Shown in pieces: positions 1-8,480 of a stretch of DNA of 64,000 nt; the stretch's first letter is position 1, and each line of letters opens with the position of its first letter. The notes beneath the pieces are model-generated. The model had not been told where the DNA came from. It saw nothing but the letters and a program-made list of their open reading frames with translations, and searched no databases. The stretch covers positions 1 through 64,000 of the forward strand of contig NZ_RFFG01000012.1 in the NCBI RefSeq assembly GCF_003696215.1, given 5' to 3'. Source of the DNA: Actinomadura harenae (lineage in GTDB: Bacteria > Actinomycetota > Actinomycetes > Streptosporangiales > Streptosporangiaceae). The position numbers were made by a program, and so were the translations under genes.

Positions 1-1
1 C

Positions 2-889
2 GAGGGCCGCCCGGCCACGCCCGCCCGCCAGCCCGCCCGCGGGACCACCCACCGGCTCGCCCGCCGGATCACCCGGACGGCCGCCGCCTGGCTGCCCGCG
101 CTGCCGCTGCTGGTCTTCACGCTCGGGATGCTCGTCCTGCCCGCGCTGCGGCTCGTCCACGACACGTTCGCGCTGCGGTCCGGCGGGTACGGCATGGACA
201 ACATCGCCAAGGTCGCGGACAACCCTGTCGACCGCGAGGCGATCGTGAACTCGCTGGAGCTCGGCGCGCTCCAGGCGACGCTGGCCGCGGCGATCGGCAT
301 GCCCGCCGCGTGGCTGATCTCTCGGATGCGCGTGGCGGGCCGCGCGACCTGGCTGGCGCTGATGAACGTCGCGTCCAACTTCGCCGGGATCGGCCTGGCG
401 TTCGGGTTCGTCGCGCTGATCGGCACGACCGGGATGCTCACCCACCTGCTGGACGTGTCGTTCCCCGCGACCGGGTCGTTCACCGGCATGAACATCGCCT
501 ACCTGTACTTCAACATCCCGATGTTCGTGCTGCTCACGCTGCCCGCGATGGCCGTCCTGAAGGACGACTGGTGGGAGGCCGCGCAGGTCTGCCACGCGAA
601 CCGGTGGCAGTTCTGGCGGCGGATCGGCGCGCCCGTCCTCGCGCCGTTCGCCGCGGCGGGCTGGCTCCTCATCTTCACCTGGACGATCGGGATCTACGCC
701 GTCGCGTACGCGCTGGCGTCCGGGCCGCAGTCGGTCAAGCTCATCACCCTCCAGATCGGCGCGACGCTGGAGTCGTCGGTGTTCGGGCTGGAGCGGGCGG
801 CCGTCCTGTCGGTGCTGCTCATGCTGCTCGCGATCGTGTCGACCGTGCTGTACCGGCTGGCCGTCCGCCGCGCGACGAGGTGGTTGTGA
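2..889 (+). CDS. ABC transporter permease, 5' end outside window
   Basis: Inner-membrane permease of a binding-protein-dependent importer. The reading frame is open to the left window edge and the first hydrophobic helix (about bases 85-160) lies before the first ATG at 128, so the true start is upstream. About six membrane helices follow. The loop EAAQVCHANRWQFWRR (bases about 570-620) sits where the EAA coupling helix contacts the ATPase. It is first of a three-gene run with a second permease and an ATPase. The solute could be an iron complex, 2-aminoethylphosphonate or a polyamine; the binding protein is not in the window, so this is undecided. Confidence 0.85.
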   Translation, partial: EGRPATPARQPARGTTHRLARRITRTAAAWLPALPLLVFTLGMLVLPALRLVHDTFALRSGGYGMDNIAKVADNPVDREAIVNSLELGALQATLAAAIGMPAAWLISRMRVAGRATWLALMNVASNFAGIGLAFGFVALIGTTGMLTHLLDVSFPATGSFTGMNIAYLYFNIPMFVLLTLPAMAVLKDDWWEAAQVCHANRWQFWRRIGAPVLAPFAAAGWLLIFTWTIGIYAVAYALASGPQSVKLITLQIGATLESSVFGLERAAVLSVLLMLLAIVSTVLYRLAVRRATRWL

Positions 890-891
890 AG

Positions 892-1734
892 ATGAAGAGC
901 AGGATCGGATCGCGGATCTTCCTCGCGCTGCTCGCGCTGTACTTCGCGCTGCCGCTGGTCGCGGCGCTGCTCTACTCCCTGGCGACGAAGTGGGGCGACA
1001 CCGTCCTGCCGTCCGGGTACACGTTCCACTGGTGGACGGACGTGTTCTCGCGTCCGGAGGTGTCGGGGGCGCTCGGCCGGTCGCTGGCGCTGGCGGCGGT
1101 GACGCTCGCGATCGACGTCCTGCTGGTCGTCCCGGCGGCGTACTGGTCGGTCGTGCACAACCCGCGCATCGGGCCGGTGGTGCAGACCATCACGGTCATC
1201 CCGTTCGCGATCCCGTGGGTGGTCATCGCGGCCGGGCTCCAGCTGGTCGTCAAGGACACCCTGCCGCAACTGTTCGGCACGTTCTGGCTGCTCGCCGCCG
1301 CGACCGCCGCGATCGCGTTCCCGTTCCTGTACTGGGCGGTCGAGAACGCGCTGATCGCCGCCGACGCGCGGCGCCTGAGCGAGGCCGCCGCGACGTGCGG
1401 CGCCCACCCGATGACCACCCTCGTCCGCGTCGTTCTGCCCGCGATCCGCGGCGGTCTCGTGTCCGGCTCGCTGCTGGTGGCGGCGACCGCGATGAACGAG
1501 TTCGCGCTCGCGAAGGTCCTGACCGGGACGCGGTACGAGACGCTCCCGCTCTGGTCGGCGCGCGTGTTCACCTCCCGCACCGGCAACGACCCCAACGCGC
1601 TCGCGGTCATCACGATCTTCACGTTCGGGCTGCTGTTCGCGCTGTCCGCGCTGGTCGTGTGGTTCGGACGCGGCCGCGCCGCCTCGTCCACACTCGCCCT
1701 CGCCCGTACCTCCCCCTCCGCCCGGAAAGGCTGA
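892..1734 (+). CDS. ABC transporter permease, second subunit
   Basis: Second inner-membrane permease of the importer, 280 residues, with about six helices. The EAA loop reads SEAAATCGAHPMTTLV and keeps the EAA...G pattern. ATG 892 is chosen because GAGGTGG at 877-883 is well spaced from it; GTG 886, which would overlap the previous stop, is the alternative. Tight spacing to both neighbours indicates one operon, and together with the first permease it should form the heterodimeric channel. Confidence 0.85.
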   Translation: MKSRIGSRIFLALLALYFALPLVAALLYSLATKWGDTVLPSGYTFHWWTDVFSRPEVSGALGRSLALAAVTLAIDVLLVVPAAYWSVVHNPRIGPVVQTITVIPFAIPWVVIAAGLQLVVKDTLPQLFGTFWLLAAATAAIAFPFLYWAVENALIAADARRLSEAAATCGAHPMTTLVRVVLPAIRGGLVSGSLLVAATAMNEFALAKVLTGTRYETLPLWSARVFTSRTGNDPNALAVITIFTFGLLFALSALVVWFGRGRAASSTLALARTSPSARKG

Positions 1735-1739
1735 CTCCC

Positions 1740-2762
1740 ATGTCCCACGTGGTGCTGAACGGCGTCACCAAGCGGTACGGCCCGCATCTCGCGCTGGACG
1801 CGGTGGACGTGTCGGTCGCCAAGGGCGAGATGCTCGCGCTGCTCGGACCGTCCGGCTGCGGCAAGACCACACTCCTGCGCTGCATCGCCGGGCTGAACGA
1901 CGCCGACGCCGGGACGATCTCCATCGGCGGCGCGGACGTCACGCGCATGCCCGCCCGCAAGCGTCCGATCGGCATGGTGTTCCAGTCGTACGCGCTGTTC
2001 CCGAACCTGTCGGCGGCGAAGAACGTGGCGTTCCCGCTGACCGTCCGGCGGCGCGACCGCGCGGACACGGCGAGGCGCGTCGAGGAACTGCTCGCGCTCG
2101 TCGGCCTCGAAGAGCACGCGCACAAGCTGCCGAACCAGCTCTCCGGCGGCCAGCAGCAGCGCGTCGCGCTGGCCCGCGCCCTCGCCCCGGGCCCGGAGGT
2201 GCTCCTCCTCGACGAACCCCTCTCCGCCCTGGACGCCCAGGTCAGGACGCGTCTCCGCGACGAGGTCCGGCGGATCCAGCACCAGCTCGGCATCACGACG
2301 GTGTTCGTCACGCACGACCAGTCGGAGGCACTCGCGATCTCCGACCGCGTCGCGGTGATGAACGCGGGCCGGATCGAGCAGTGCGCCACCCCGCCCGAGG
2401 TGTACGCCGCGCCGTCCACCCGCTTCACCGCCGGTTTCGTCGGCAACCGGAACACCCTCGAACTCCCTGTGGCCGGCGGGCGCGTCGCGTGGGGCGGCGC
2501 GTTCGACGTCGAGGCCCCGGACGGCGAGCGCGCGCTGTGCCTGTTCCGTCCCGAGGACGTCGAGATCGGCGCGGACGGCCCCGGCCTCCCCGCGACGGTG
2601 GACGTCAAGGTCTTCCTCGGCGCCGTGACCAGGGTGTACGCGACCCGTGAGGGGACGACCGTGTTCGCGGACGTCCCGTCCCGCGCGGCCGCCGCGCTGG
2701 AGGACGGCCAGGAGGTCTTCGTCCGGGTCGCGCCGGAGCACGTCCAGGTGTTCGCCGCCTGA
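1740..2762 (+). CDS. ABC importer ATP-binding protein (PotA/FbpC/PhnT type)
   Basis: Cytoplasmic ATPase that powers the two upstream permeases, 340 residues. All motifs are intact: Walker A GPSGCGKTT (about residues 36-44), Q-loop in FQSYALFP, signature LSGGQQQR, Walker B LLLDEPLSALD and switch histidine in FVTHDQ. The last 90 or so residues form a TOBE-like domain, as in the spermidine/Fe3+/2-aminoethylphosphonate importers. It starts 5 bases after the permease stop. Substrate is not determined by the sequence. Confidence 0.9.
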   Translation: MSHVVLNGVTKRYGPHLALDAVDVSVAKGEMLALLGPSGCGKTTLLRCIAGLNDADAGTISIGGADVTRMPARKRPIGMVFQSYALFPNLSAAKNVAFPLTVRRRDRADTARRVEELLALVGLEEHAHKLPNQLSGGQQQRVALARALAPGPEVLLLDEPLSALDAQVRTRLRDEVRRIQHQLGITTVFVTHDQSEALAISDRVAVMNAGRIEQCATPPEVYAAPSTRFTAGFVGNRNTLELPVAGGRVAWGGAFDVEAPDGERALCLFRPEDVEIGADGPGLPATVDVKVFLGAVTRVYATREGTTVFADVPSRAAAALEDGQEVFVRVAPEHVQVFAA

Positions 2763-2804
2763 CGTCGTCCTCGGTGGTGGTGGTTTCGAGGGTGGCGGGG
2801 TGGT

Positions 2805-2810
2805 TAGGTT
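2805..2810 (+). promoter_or_regulatory. -10 box, probable leaderless promoter
   Basis: TAGGTT followed by 7 bases and the ATG at 2818, with no Shine-Dalgarno sequence. This is the usual geometry of a leaderless actinobacterial transcript. Confidence 0.5.
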
Positions 2811-2817
2811 CGGCCTT

Positions 2818-3801
2818 ATGCGCCGGAATGTGCTGACCGTCCTCGCCGCCCTGCTCGTCCTGCTCGCCGGGGCCCTGGCCGGATGCTCGAACGAGACCGA
2901 CCCGAGCTCGGGCACGTCGTCCAGCAGCAGCAGCAGCGGCGGCGGCGGCGGCAAGGCGTCCACAGCGGCGCCACGCGATGTGGACGGCATCCCCACCGCG
3001 TCCGGCACGACCAAGCAGAAGCTGGACGTCGGCACCCCCGGCCATCGCGAGTACCTCCTCCATGTCCCGCCCGGCCTCGCGGGCGGCACGTGGAGGAACG
3101 GGCGTCCCGCCAAGCCGTTGCCCCTGGTCATCGCCCTGCACGGCGGCGCGGCGACCATGTCGATGATGGAGTCCCTGTCCGGGTTCGACCCGATCGCCGA
3201 CGCGAAGGGCTTCCTGGTCGCCTATCCGGACGGCTTCCTGACCTCGTGGAACGCGGGCGACTGCTGCGGCCCGGCGAAGATCGGGAACATCGACGACGTG
3301 GGGTTCCTGAGCAAGCTGATCGACCGGCTGAACTCGGCCGGCCTGAGCGACCCGGGGCGCGTGTTCGTGACCGGGTTCTCCAACGGCGCGGGCATGGCGT
3401 ACCGGATGGCCTGCGAGGCCGCGGACAAGGTCGCCGCGATCGGGGTCGTCGAGGGGGCGCTGGTGACCAAGTGCGACCCGTCCCGTCCGGTGTCGGCGAT
3501 CGTCTTCCACGGGACGGCCGACCGCAACGTCCCGTTCGACGGCGGCGGACGTCGCGACATCAATGACGACCGGCCATATCCTCCTGTCTCGTACGCCATG
3601 GACTTCTGGCGGAAACACGACGGAGTGCCACCACTGAAGCCCACCGCGCTCGCCGCGCGGTCCGGGAATCTCGACTGCTCGTCCAGCGGAAAGGACGGCG
3701 TGTCGCTCGCGTTGTGCAAGGTGGTCGGCGGTGGCCACGCCTGGCCGAAATCCGCGGCCGCGGTTCAGTGGGACTTCTTCGCCGACCATGGACGATCATG
3801 A
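2818..3801 (+). CDS. PHB depolymerase/feruloyl esterase family lipoprotein
   Basis: Predicted exported lipoprotein esterase of the LpqC/polyhydroxybutyrate depolymerase family, 327 residues. The signal peptide ends in lipobox LAGC (Cys23), followed by a Ser/Gly-rich linker. The alpha/beta-hydrolase core has an oxyanion HGG motif, nucleophile GFSNG (Ser about 188), an aspartate in HGTADRNVPFD and the catalytic histidine in GGGHAWP. It should cleave extracellular ester polymers or aryl esters; the substrate is unknown. It has its own probable leaderless promoter and is not part of the ABC operon. Confidence 0.85.
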   Translation: MRRNVLTVLAALLVLLAGALAGCSNETDPSSGTSSSSSSSGGGGGKASTAAPRDVDGIPTASGTTKQKLDVGTPGHREYLLHVPPGLAGGTWRNGRPAKPLPLVIALHGGAATMSMMESLSGFDPIADAKGFLVAYPDGFLTSWNAGDCCGPAKIGNIDDVGFLSKLIDRLNSAGLSDPGRVFVTGFSNGAGMAYRMACEAADKVAAIGVVEGALVTKCDPSRPVSAIVFHGTADRNVPFDGGGRRDINDDRPYPPVSYAMDFWRKHDGVPPLKPTALAARSGNLDCSSSGKDGVSLALCKVVGGGHAWPKSAAAVQWDFFADHGRS

Positions 3802-3825
3802 AATACTGAGATGATCATGCAAGAC

Positions 3826-3840
3826 ATGAAGCGGTTTCAT
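3826..3840. promoter_or_regulatory. small inverted repeat in an AT-rich gap
   Basis: ATGAA-gcggt-TTCAT lies 29 bases before the ATG of the deaminase gene, in an unusually AT-rich stretch for this genome. It may be an operator or promoter element; no specific factor is implied. Confidence 0.25.
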
Positions 3841-3869
3841 ATTTGACCGTTTTGTGGCACTGTGGGGCC

Positions 3870-5054
3870 ATGAACCTCCGGGACCGCTACGACGCCGCCA
3901 CGGCCCACCTCGACGCCCCCTTCGCGATCGTCGACATGGCGGCCCTGCGCGCCAACGCGGCCGACCTGGTCCGCCGCGCGGCCGGCAAGCCGATCCGCGT
4001 CGCCAGCAAGTCGGTGCGCTGCCGGGCGATCCTGGACGAGGTCCTGGCCATGGACGGGTTCGCCGGGATCATGGCGTTCACCCTCCCGGAGGCCCTCTGG
4101 CTCGCGCGCGAGGGCGTCAGCGACGACATCCTCGTCGCCTACCCGACCGTCGACCGGGCCGCGCTGCGCGAGCTCGCCGCCGACGAGCACGCCGCCTCGG
4201 TGATCACGCTCATGGTCGACTGCGACGAGCACCTGGACCTCATCGAGACCCACTCCGCCGGACAGCGGATCCGCGTCTGCGTCGACGTCGACGCCTCCTA
4301 CCGGGTGCTGAACGGCATGCTCCAGATCGGCCCGCGCCGGTCCCCGCTGCACACCCCCGAACAGGTCCGCGACTTCGCCGAGACCGTCCTCAAGCGCCCC
4401 GGGCTGCGCCTGGTCGGGCTGATGGCCTACGAGGGCCAGATCGCGGGCGTCGGCGACCAGATCCCCGGCCAGGCCGCCAAGTCCCGGGTGGTCAGGGCCA
4501 TGCAGAAGCGGTCCCGCCTCGAACTGGCCCGCCGCCGCGCCGCGATCGTCCGGGCCGTCCGCGACCTCACCGACCTGGAGTTCGTCAACGGCGGCGGCAC
4601 GGGCAGCGTCGAGGCCACCGTCCAGGAGAAGGCCGTCACCGAGGTCGCCGCCGGATCCGGCCTCTACCAGCCGCACCTGTTCGACTACTACTCCACCTTC
4701 CAGGGACGTCCCGCCGCGCTGTTCGCGCTCCCGGTCGTCCGGCGCCCCGGCCCCGGAGTCGTCACCTGCCTCGGCGGCGGCTACCTGGCGTCCGGCACCG
4801 CCGACGACCTGCGCCTCCCCCGCCCGTACCTGCCGACCGGCCTCTCCTACGACTCCCTCGAAGGCGCGGGCGAGGTGCAGACGCCGCTGCACGGCGACGC
4901 CGCCGACCTCCTCTCCATCGGCGACCGCGTCTGGTTCCGCCACACCAAGGCCGGCGAACTGTGCGAACGCTTCGACGCCCTCCACCTCGTCGAAGGCGAC
5001 GAGGTCACCCGGACCGTCCCCACCTACCGAGGCGAGGCCAAGACCTTCCTCTGA
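3870..5054 (+). CDS. PLP-dependent amino acid deaminase/aldolase (alanine racemase fold)
   Basis: PLP enzyme of 394 residues resembling D-threonine aldolase / D-serine dehydratase-like proteins. The N-terminal alanine-racemase-type barrel contains the likely Schiff-base lysine in RVASKSVR (Lys47). The C-terminal beta domain holds the usual metal-proximal GDRVWFRHTKAGE. Probable role: breakdown of a D-amino acid or beta-hydroxy amino acid in the cytoplasm. In other actinomycetes this family often lies beside a lactone oxidase, absent here. ATG 3870 is preferred to an upstream in-frame start because the conserved region begins at MNLRDRYD. Confidence 0.8.
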   Translation: MNLRDRYDAATAHLDAPFAIVDMAALRANAADLVRRAAGKPIRVASKSVRCRAILDEVLAMDGFAGIMAFTLPEALWLAREGVSDDILVAYPTVDRAALRELAADEHAASVITLMVDCDEHLDLIETHSAGQRIRVCVDVDASYRVLNGMLQIGPRRSPLHTPEQVRDFAETVLKRPGLRLVGLMAYEGQIAGVGDQIPGQAAKSRVVRAMQKRSRLELARRRAAIVRAVRDLTDLEFVNGGGTGSVEATVQEKAVTEVAAGSGLYQPHLFDYYSTFQGRPAALFALPVVRRPGPGVVTCLGGGYLASGTADDLRLPRPYLPTGLSYDSLEGAGEVQTPLHGDAADLLSIGDRVWFRHTKAGELCERFDALHLVEGDEVTRTVPTYRGEAKTFL

Positions 5055-5172
5055 CCTCCCTCTGCCCTTCCACTGCCCCCCGCGGACCGTCGCCTCACGC
5101 GTGAGCCGTCACTGCCCGCGACGGCCCCGGTCGTGTAACGCGAGACACAGGCCCGGACGGTGCTGTACCGGT

Positions 5173-5178
5173 TAAGTT
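5173..5178 (+). promoter_or_regulatory. -10 box, probable leaderless promoter
   Basis: TAAGTT, then 7 bases, then ATG 5186. No ribosome binding site is visible. Confidence 0.4.
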
Positions 5179-5185
5179 GGCCGGT

Positions 5186-5881
5186 ATGAGCCACGGCCCG
5201 GTGATCAGTGTGCGCGGCAAGGCGGAGCTCGAAGCACCGCCGGAGATCGCCCGCCTGTCCCTTCGCGTGCAGGTGGACGACGCCGACCGCCGGAAGGCGC
5301 TGGACAGGCTCACCGCCTGCAACCGGCGCTGCCTCGAACTCCTCGAGTCCTACGGCGACGCGCTCGAACCGGCCGAGACCGGCGCCGTCCACATCTCACC
5401 CCTGGTGAGGTACCGGCGGCGCCAGGGCGACGTCCACAGCTACCAGGGCACGATCCGGACGAAGGTCACCGTCGTCGACTTCACCGTCCTCGGCGAGCTC
5501 TTCACCCGCCTCGTCGACCTGGACCACACCACCGTGGACGGCCCGAGCTGGGCGCTCCGGCGCGAGTCCCCTGTGCACGCGCGCGCCGCCGAGCAGGCCG
5601 TGCACGCCGCCGTCGAGCGCGCCCGCAGCTACGCCGCCGCCCTCGGCTCCTCCCTCAGCGGCCTGATCGAACTCTCCGACGAGGGCCTGACCGGCAAGGA
5701 CGACGACTGGATGTTCGCCGAGTCGTCCCGCGGGGCCTACCCGGTCGCGGCCGCCGGCCACGGCGCGGCCCCCGGCGGCGCCGCCTCCGAACCCGAGGCG
5801 CTCGACCTCGCCCCGCAGCCCCAGACCGTCACCGCCTCCGTCCTCGCCCGCTTCCACGCGACCGCCCCGGACCTGTCATGA
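5186..5881 (+). CDS. SIMPL (DUF541) domain protein
   Basis: 231 residues with the SIMPL/DUF541 pattern: ISVRGKAELEAPPEIARLSL at the N-terminus and a YQGTIRTKVTV strand in the middle. No signal peptide is seen, so unlike many secreted family members it looks cytoplasmic. Molecular function of the family is poorly defined. Its stop overlaps the next ATG (ATGA at 5878-5881), so it is translationally coupled to the PfkB kinase. Confidence 0.75.
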   Translation: MSHGPVISVRGKAELEAPPEIARLSLRVQVDDADRRKALDRLTACNRRCLELLESYGDALEPAETGAVHISPLVRYRRRQGDVHSYQGTIRTKVTVVDFTVLGELFTRLVDLDHTTVDGPSWALRRESPVHARAAEQAVHAAVERARSYAAALGSSLSGLIELSDEGLTGKDDDWMFAESSRGAYPVAAAGHGAAPGGAASEPEALDLAPQPQTVTASVLARFHATAPDLS

Positions 5882-7005
5882 CCGCTCCCGGCGCCCCCGT
5901 CGACGCGTCCGTCCTGCCGTCCGGCCCCGGGCGCCCGGCCCCCCTCGGCCCGCCGGACCCGTGCGGCGAGCGCGGGCCGGGCGTCGGAACCGGCGGCGGA
6001 GACCTGGACGTCTTCCTGACCGGCCGGGTCTTCATGGACATGATCTTCACCGGGCTGCCCGGACTGCCGCCGCCCGGCACCGAGCTGGTCACCGACGGCC
6101 TCGGGTCCGCGCCCGGCGGCATCGCGAACATCGCCGTCGCGATGAGCCGCCTCGGTCTGCGCACCGGCCTCGCCGCCGCGTTCGGCGACGACATGTTCGG
6201 CGCCTACCTGTGGCGGACGCTCGCCGAGCAGGAGTCGGTGAACCTGGAGTCCTCGCTGCGCGTCCCCGGCTGGCCCACCCCGGTCACCGTGTCGCTCGCC
6301 ACCGACGCCGACCGCAGCATGGTCACCTACACCCGCCCGCTCGACCTGCCCGCCGACTCCCTGGTCGCCGAGCCGCCGCCCGCCCGCACCTGCTTCGTCG
6401 ACATCGACCGGCCCGTCCCCGCATGGGCCCTCACCGCCCGCGCGAACGGCTCGCTGGTCTTCGCCGACCTCGGCTGGGACCCCACCGAGACCTGGTCCAG
6501 CCACGTCCTCGACCGCCTGGACGACGTGGACGTCTTCCTCCCCAACGCCGTCGAGGCCATGGCCTACACCCGCGCGTCCACCCCCGAGGCCGCGCTCGAC
6601 GCCCTCGCCGAACGCGTGGGGACGGTCGTGGTGAAACTGGGCCCGAAGGGCGCGATCGCGGCGTCCGGCGGCGAGCGCGCGGCCGCGACCGCACTGCCCG
6701 TCCGCGCCCTGGACCCGACCGGCGCGGGCGACGTGTTCGCCGCCGGATTCGTCTTCGCCACCCTCAAGGAATGGCCGCTCGAACAGCGGCTCGACTTCGC
6801 CAACCTGGTCGCGGGACTGTCCGTCCGGCACCGCTCCGGCTCCCTCGGCGCACCCTGCTGGGGCGAGATCGCCGCGTTCGGCGAGTCCGGCGAGGTGCCC
6901 GCCGCCGACCTGGAGCGGTACGCCTTCGTCGTCCCGCACATCCCCGAGGCCGAGATCGGACGGGGCCCCGACTCGGTCACCCGCGCCGAACCCACCCTGA
7001 GATGA
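5878..7005 (+). CDS. PfkB-family carbohydrate kinase
   Basis: Ribokinase/PfkB-type sugar or nucleoside kinase, 375 residues. The substrate-side glycine pair is in GSAPGGIANIAVAMSRLG, and the signature with catalytic aspartate is DPTGAGDVFAAGF (about residue 280). The first 45 residues are Pro/Gly-rich and atypical, so an internal start is possible. It is coupled to the SIMPL gene by a 4-base overlap; no pathway neighbour reveals the substrate. Confidence 0.85.
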   Translation: MTAPGAPVDASVLPSGPGRPAPLGPPDPCGERGPGVGTGGGDLDVFLTGRVFMDMIFTGLPGLPPPGTELVTDGLGSAPGGIANIAVAMSRLGLRTGLAAAFGDDMFGAYLWRTLAEQESVNLESSLRVPGWPTPVTVSLATDADRSMVTYTRPLDLPADSLVAEPPPARTCFVDIDRPVPAWALTARANGSLVFADLGWDPTETWSSHVLDRLDDVDVFLPNAVEAMAYTRASTPEAALDALAERVGTVVVKLGPKGAIAASGGERAAATALPVRALDPTGAGDVFAAGFVFATLKEWPLEQRLDFANLVAGLSVRHRSGSLGAPCWGEIAAFGESGEVPAADLERYAFVVPHIPEAEIGRGPDSVTRAEPTLR

Positions 7006-7040
7006 CCCGCTGAGGACCGCCTCCCCCGGCCCTGAAAGAC

Positions 7041-7081
7041 GAAGGCGCCGGGCCGCCCCCGAGGGACGTCCCGGCGCCTTC
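7041..7081. terminator. bidirectional hairpin between convergent genes
   Basis: GAAGGCGCCGGG (7041-7052) pairs perfectly with 7070-7081. It separates the PfkB gene from the convergent DUF3618 gene. Confidence 0.7.
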
Positions 7082-7100
7082 GCGCGACCTGGAGGGGGGC

Positions 7101-7409
7101 TCAGCGCCGGCGCCTCGCGCGCCGCCGCATCACCCCGAGCACGGTCAGCCCGACCACGACGCCGACCCCGACCATGACGATCTTGGGGTTCACCGGACCC
7201 GGCTCACCGTTCTCGTCCGGCACCCGGATCGCCGTGTCCACCGTCCGGCGGACCTGCCCGGCCTCCTCTTTCAGCCGCTCCACGCCCCGGTGGGCGACAT
7301 TGCTCGGGTTGACCCGGTCCGCGAGCTCGTCGATCGTGCGCGCGAGCTCCTGGCGGGACCGCTCGATCTCCCGCTGCAGCGCCTGCGGGTCGCTGGACCT
7401 GTCAGCCAT
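7101..7409 (-). CDS. DUF3618 membrane-anchored protein
   Basis: 102 residues. The N-terminal half is an amphipathic helix typical of DUF3618 (REIERSRQELARTIDELADRV). The C-terminus has one membrane helix (PKIVMVGVGVVVGLTVLGV) ending in a cluster of arginines. Likely a small cell-envelope protein; function unknown. ATG 7409 begins just before the conserved block; longer frames upstream overlap the divergent peroxiredoxin gene and are rejected. Confidence 0.75.
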   Translation of the reverse strand: MADRSSDPQALQREIERSRQELARTIDELADRVNPSNVAHRGVERLKEEAGQVRRTVDTAIRVPDENGEPGPVNPKIVMVGVGVVVGLTVLGVMRRRARRRR

Positions 7410-7539
7410 GCCCTGGTTCCTATCGTCTCTGGCGGCGAAGTCGCATGATCCGACCAGTCTTGCAGGTCCTCCCCTGAAACGCCCGCGCCACCCCAGCCGG
7501 TAGGTTGGAGCCGAGCGTCCCCACGGAAAGGCGGAACAG

Positions 7540-8007
7540 GTGTCCGAGCGGTTGCAGCCAGGCGATGACGCACCGGCCTTCGAGCTTCCCGACGCCGACG
7601 GCAAGCCGGTGTCGCTGGAATCCCTGCGCGGCAGGCGGGTGGTCCTCTACTTCTACCCGGCCGCGATGACCCCGGGCTGCACCAAGGAGTCCGTGGACTT
7701 CCAGGGCAGCCTGGCCGAGCTCGAGGCCGCCGGGACCACCGTCGTCGGCATCTCCCCGGACAAGCCGGAGAAGCTCGCCAAGTTCCGCGAGAAGGAGGGC
7801 CTCACCTTCCCCCTCCTCTCCGACCCCGGCACCAAGGTCCTCCAGGCCTACGGCGCCTACGGCGAGAAGAAGCTCTACGGCAAGACCGTCGTCGGCGTCA
7901 TCCGGTCCACCTTCGTGATCTCCCCCGAAGGCAAGATCGACAACGCCTACTACAACGTGAAGGCCACCGGCCACGTGGAACGCCTCCGCCGCGACCTCTC
8001 CCTGTGA
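7540..8007 (+). CDS. bcp: peroxiredoxin, Bcp/PrxQ type
   Basis: Thiol peroxidase of 155 residues that reduces H2O2 and organic peroxides in the cytoplasm. The peroxidatic cysteine is Cys47 in YPAAMTPGCTKE. It is the only cysteine in the protein: the resolving cysteine five residues later in E. coli Bcp is missing, so this is a 1-Cys variant that needs an external thiol. GTG start. A TAGGTT box at 7501-7506 may be the -10 element. It is divergent from the DUF3618 gene. Confidence 0.9.
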   Translation: MSERLQPGDDAPAFELPDADGKPVSLESLRGRRVVLYFYPAAMTPGCTKESVDFQGSLAELEAAGTTVVGISPDKPEKLAKFREKEGLTFPLLSDPGTKVLQAYGAYGEKKLYGKTVVGVIRSTFVISPEGKIDNAYYNVKATGHVERLRRDLSL

Positions 8008-8024
8008 TTTTGCCGTAGCCCATC

Positions 8025-8066
8025 GTCACCTTGACCTCCATTCGACCCGGAGGAGGTCAAGGCGAC
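8025..8066 (+). promoter_or_regulatory. hairpin that would mask the HNH ribosome binding site
   Basis: 15-base arms 8025-8039 and 8052-8066 pair with one mismatch. The right arm contains most of the Shine-Dalgarno AGGAGGT (8051-8057) of the ATG at 8068. It could act as a terminator for bcp, as translational control of the downstream frame, or both. Confidence 0.5.
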
Positions 8067-8067
8067 C

Positions 8068-8480
8068 ATGGCCGACAGCCGTCCTCATGACCCCGGCCGG
8101 GGGTTCCACGCCCACATCAGCAGGCAGCTGAAACGCTTCGGGATCGACACCTCGCATTTCCGGGGACGGGCTCACAACAAGGGCCGGCGCTGGATCCGAA
8201 AGACGCCCGAAGAGATTCTGACTCGGGGAAGGCGTCCGGCCGCAGGACGGGCCCTCACATGCTCCGGCGCGCTCTGCTCGAATGCGGTGTTCCCTATCTC
8301 TGCACCGGGTGCGGGACGTCCGATTGGCAGGGCGGACCGCTGACCCTTCACGTGGACCACATCAGTGGCGACCACCTCGACAATCGCAGGGAGAATCTGC
8401 GGTTCCTCTGCCCGAACTGCCACTCTCAGACCGAGACCTACGCTGGTAGGCTCAAGAATCGCAAATCGCCGGGGTCGTAG
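8068..8480 (+). pseudogene. HNH endonuclease, frame disrupted
   Basis: An ATG at 8068 with a strong AGGAGGT starts a frame with the typical actinobacterial N-terminus (SHFRGRAHNKGRRWIRKTPEE). Near 8230-8255 the homology moves to another frame, where MLRRALLECGVPYLC leads into an HNH nuclease core with CTGC, VDHISGD and RFLCPNCHSQTE. One base is lost or gained. The second half has an in-frame ATG at 8259 and carries the whole HNH motif, so a 73-residue product is conceivable. The stop codon TAG (8478-8480) lies inside the adjoining tRNA. A sequencing error cannot be excluded. Confidence 0.7.

Noticed and set aside
972..3158. Long minus-strand open frame across the ABC importer genes
   Set aside because: Composition and lack of motifs show it is the antisense shadow of GC-rich genes with clear families on the plus strand.
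5094..5105. CTCACGCGTGAG palindrome in the gap before the SIMPL gene
   Set aside because: Perfect but short and GC-rich, with no promoter overlap; likely chance in this composition.
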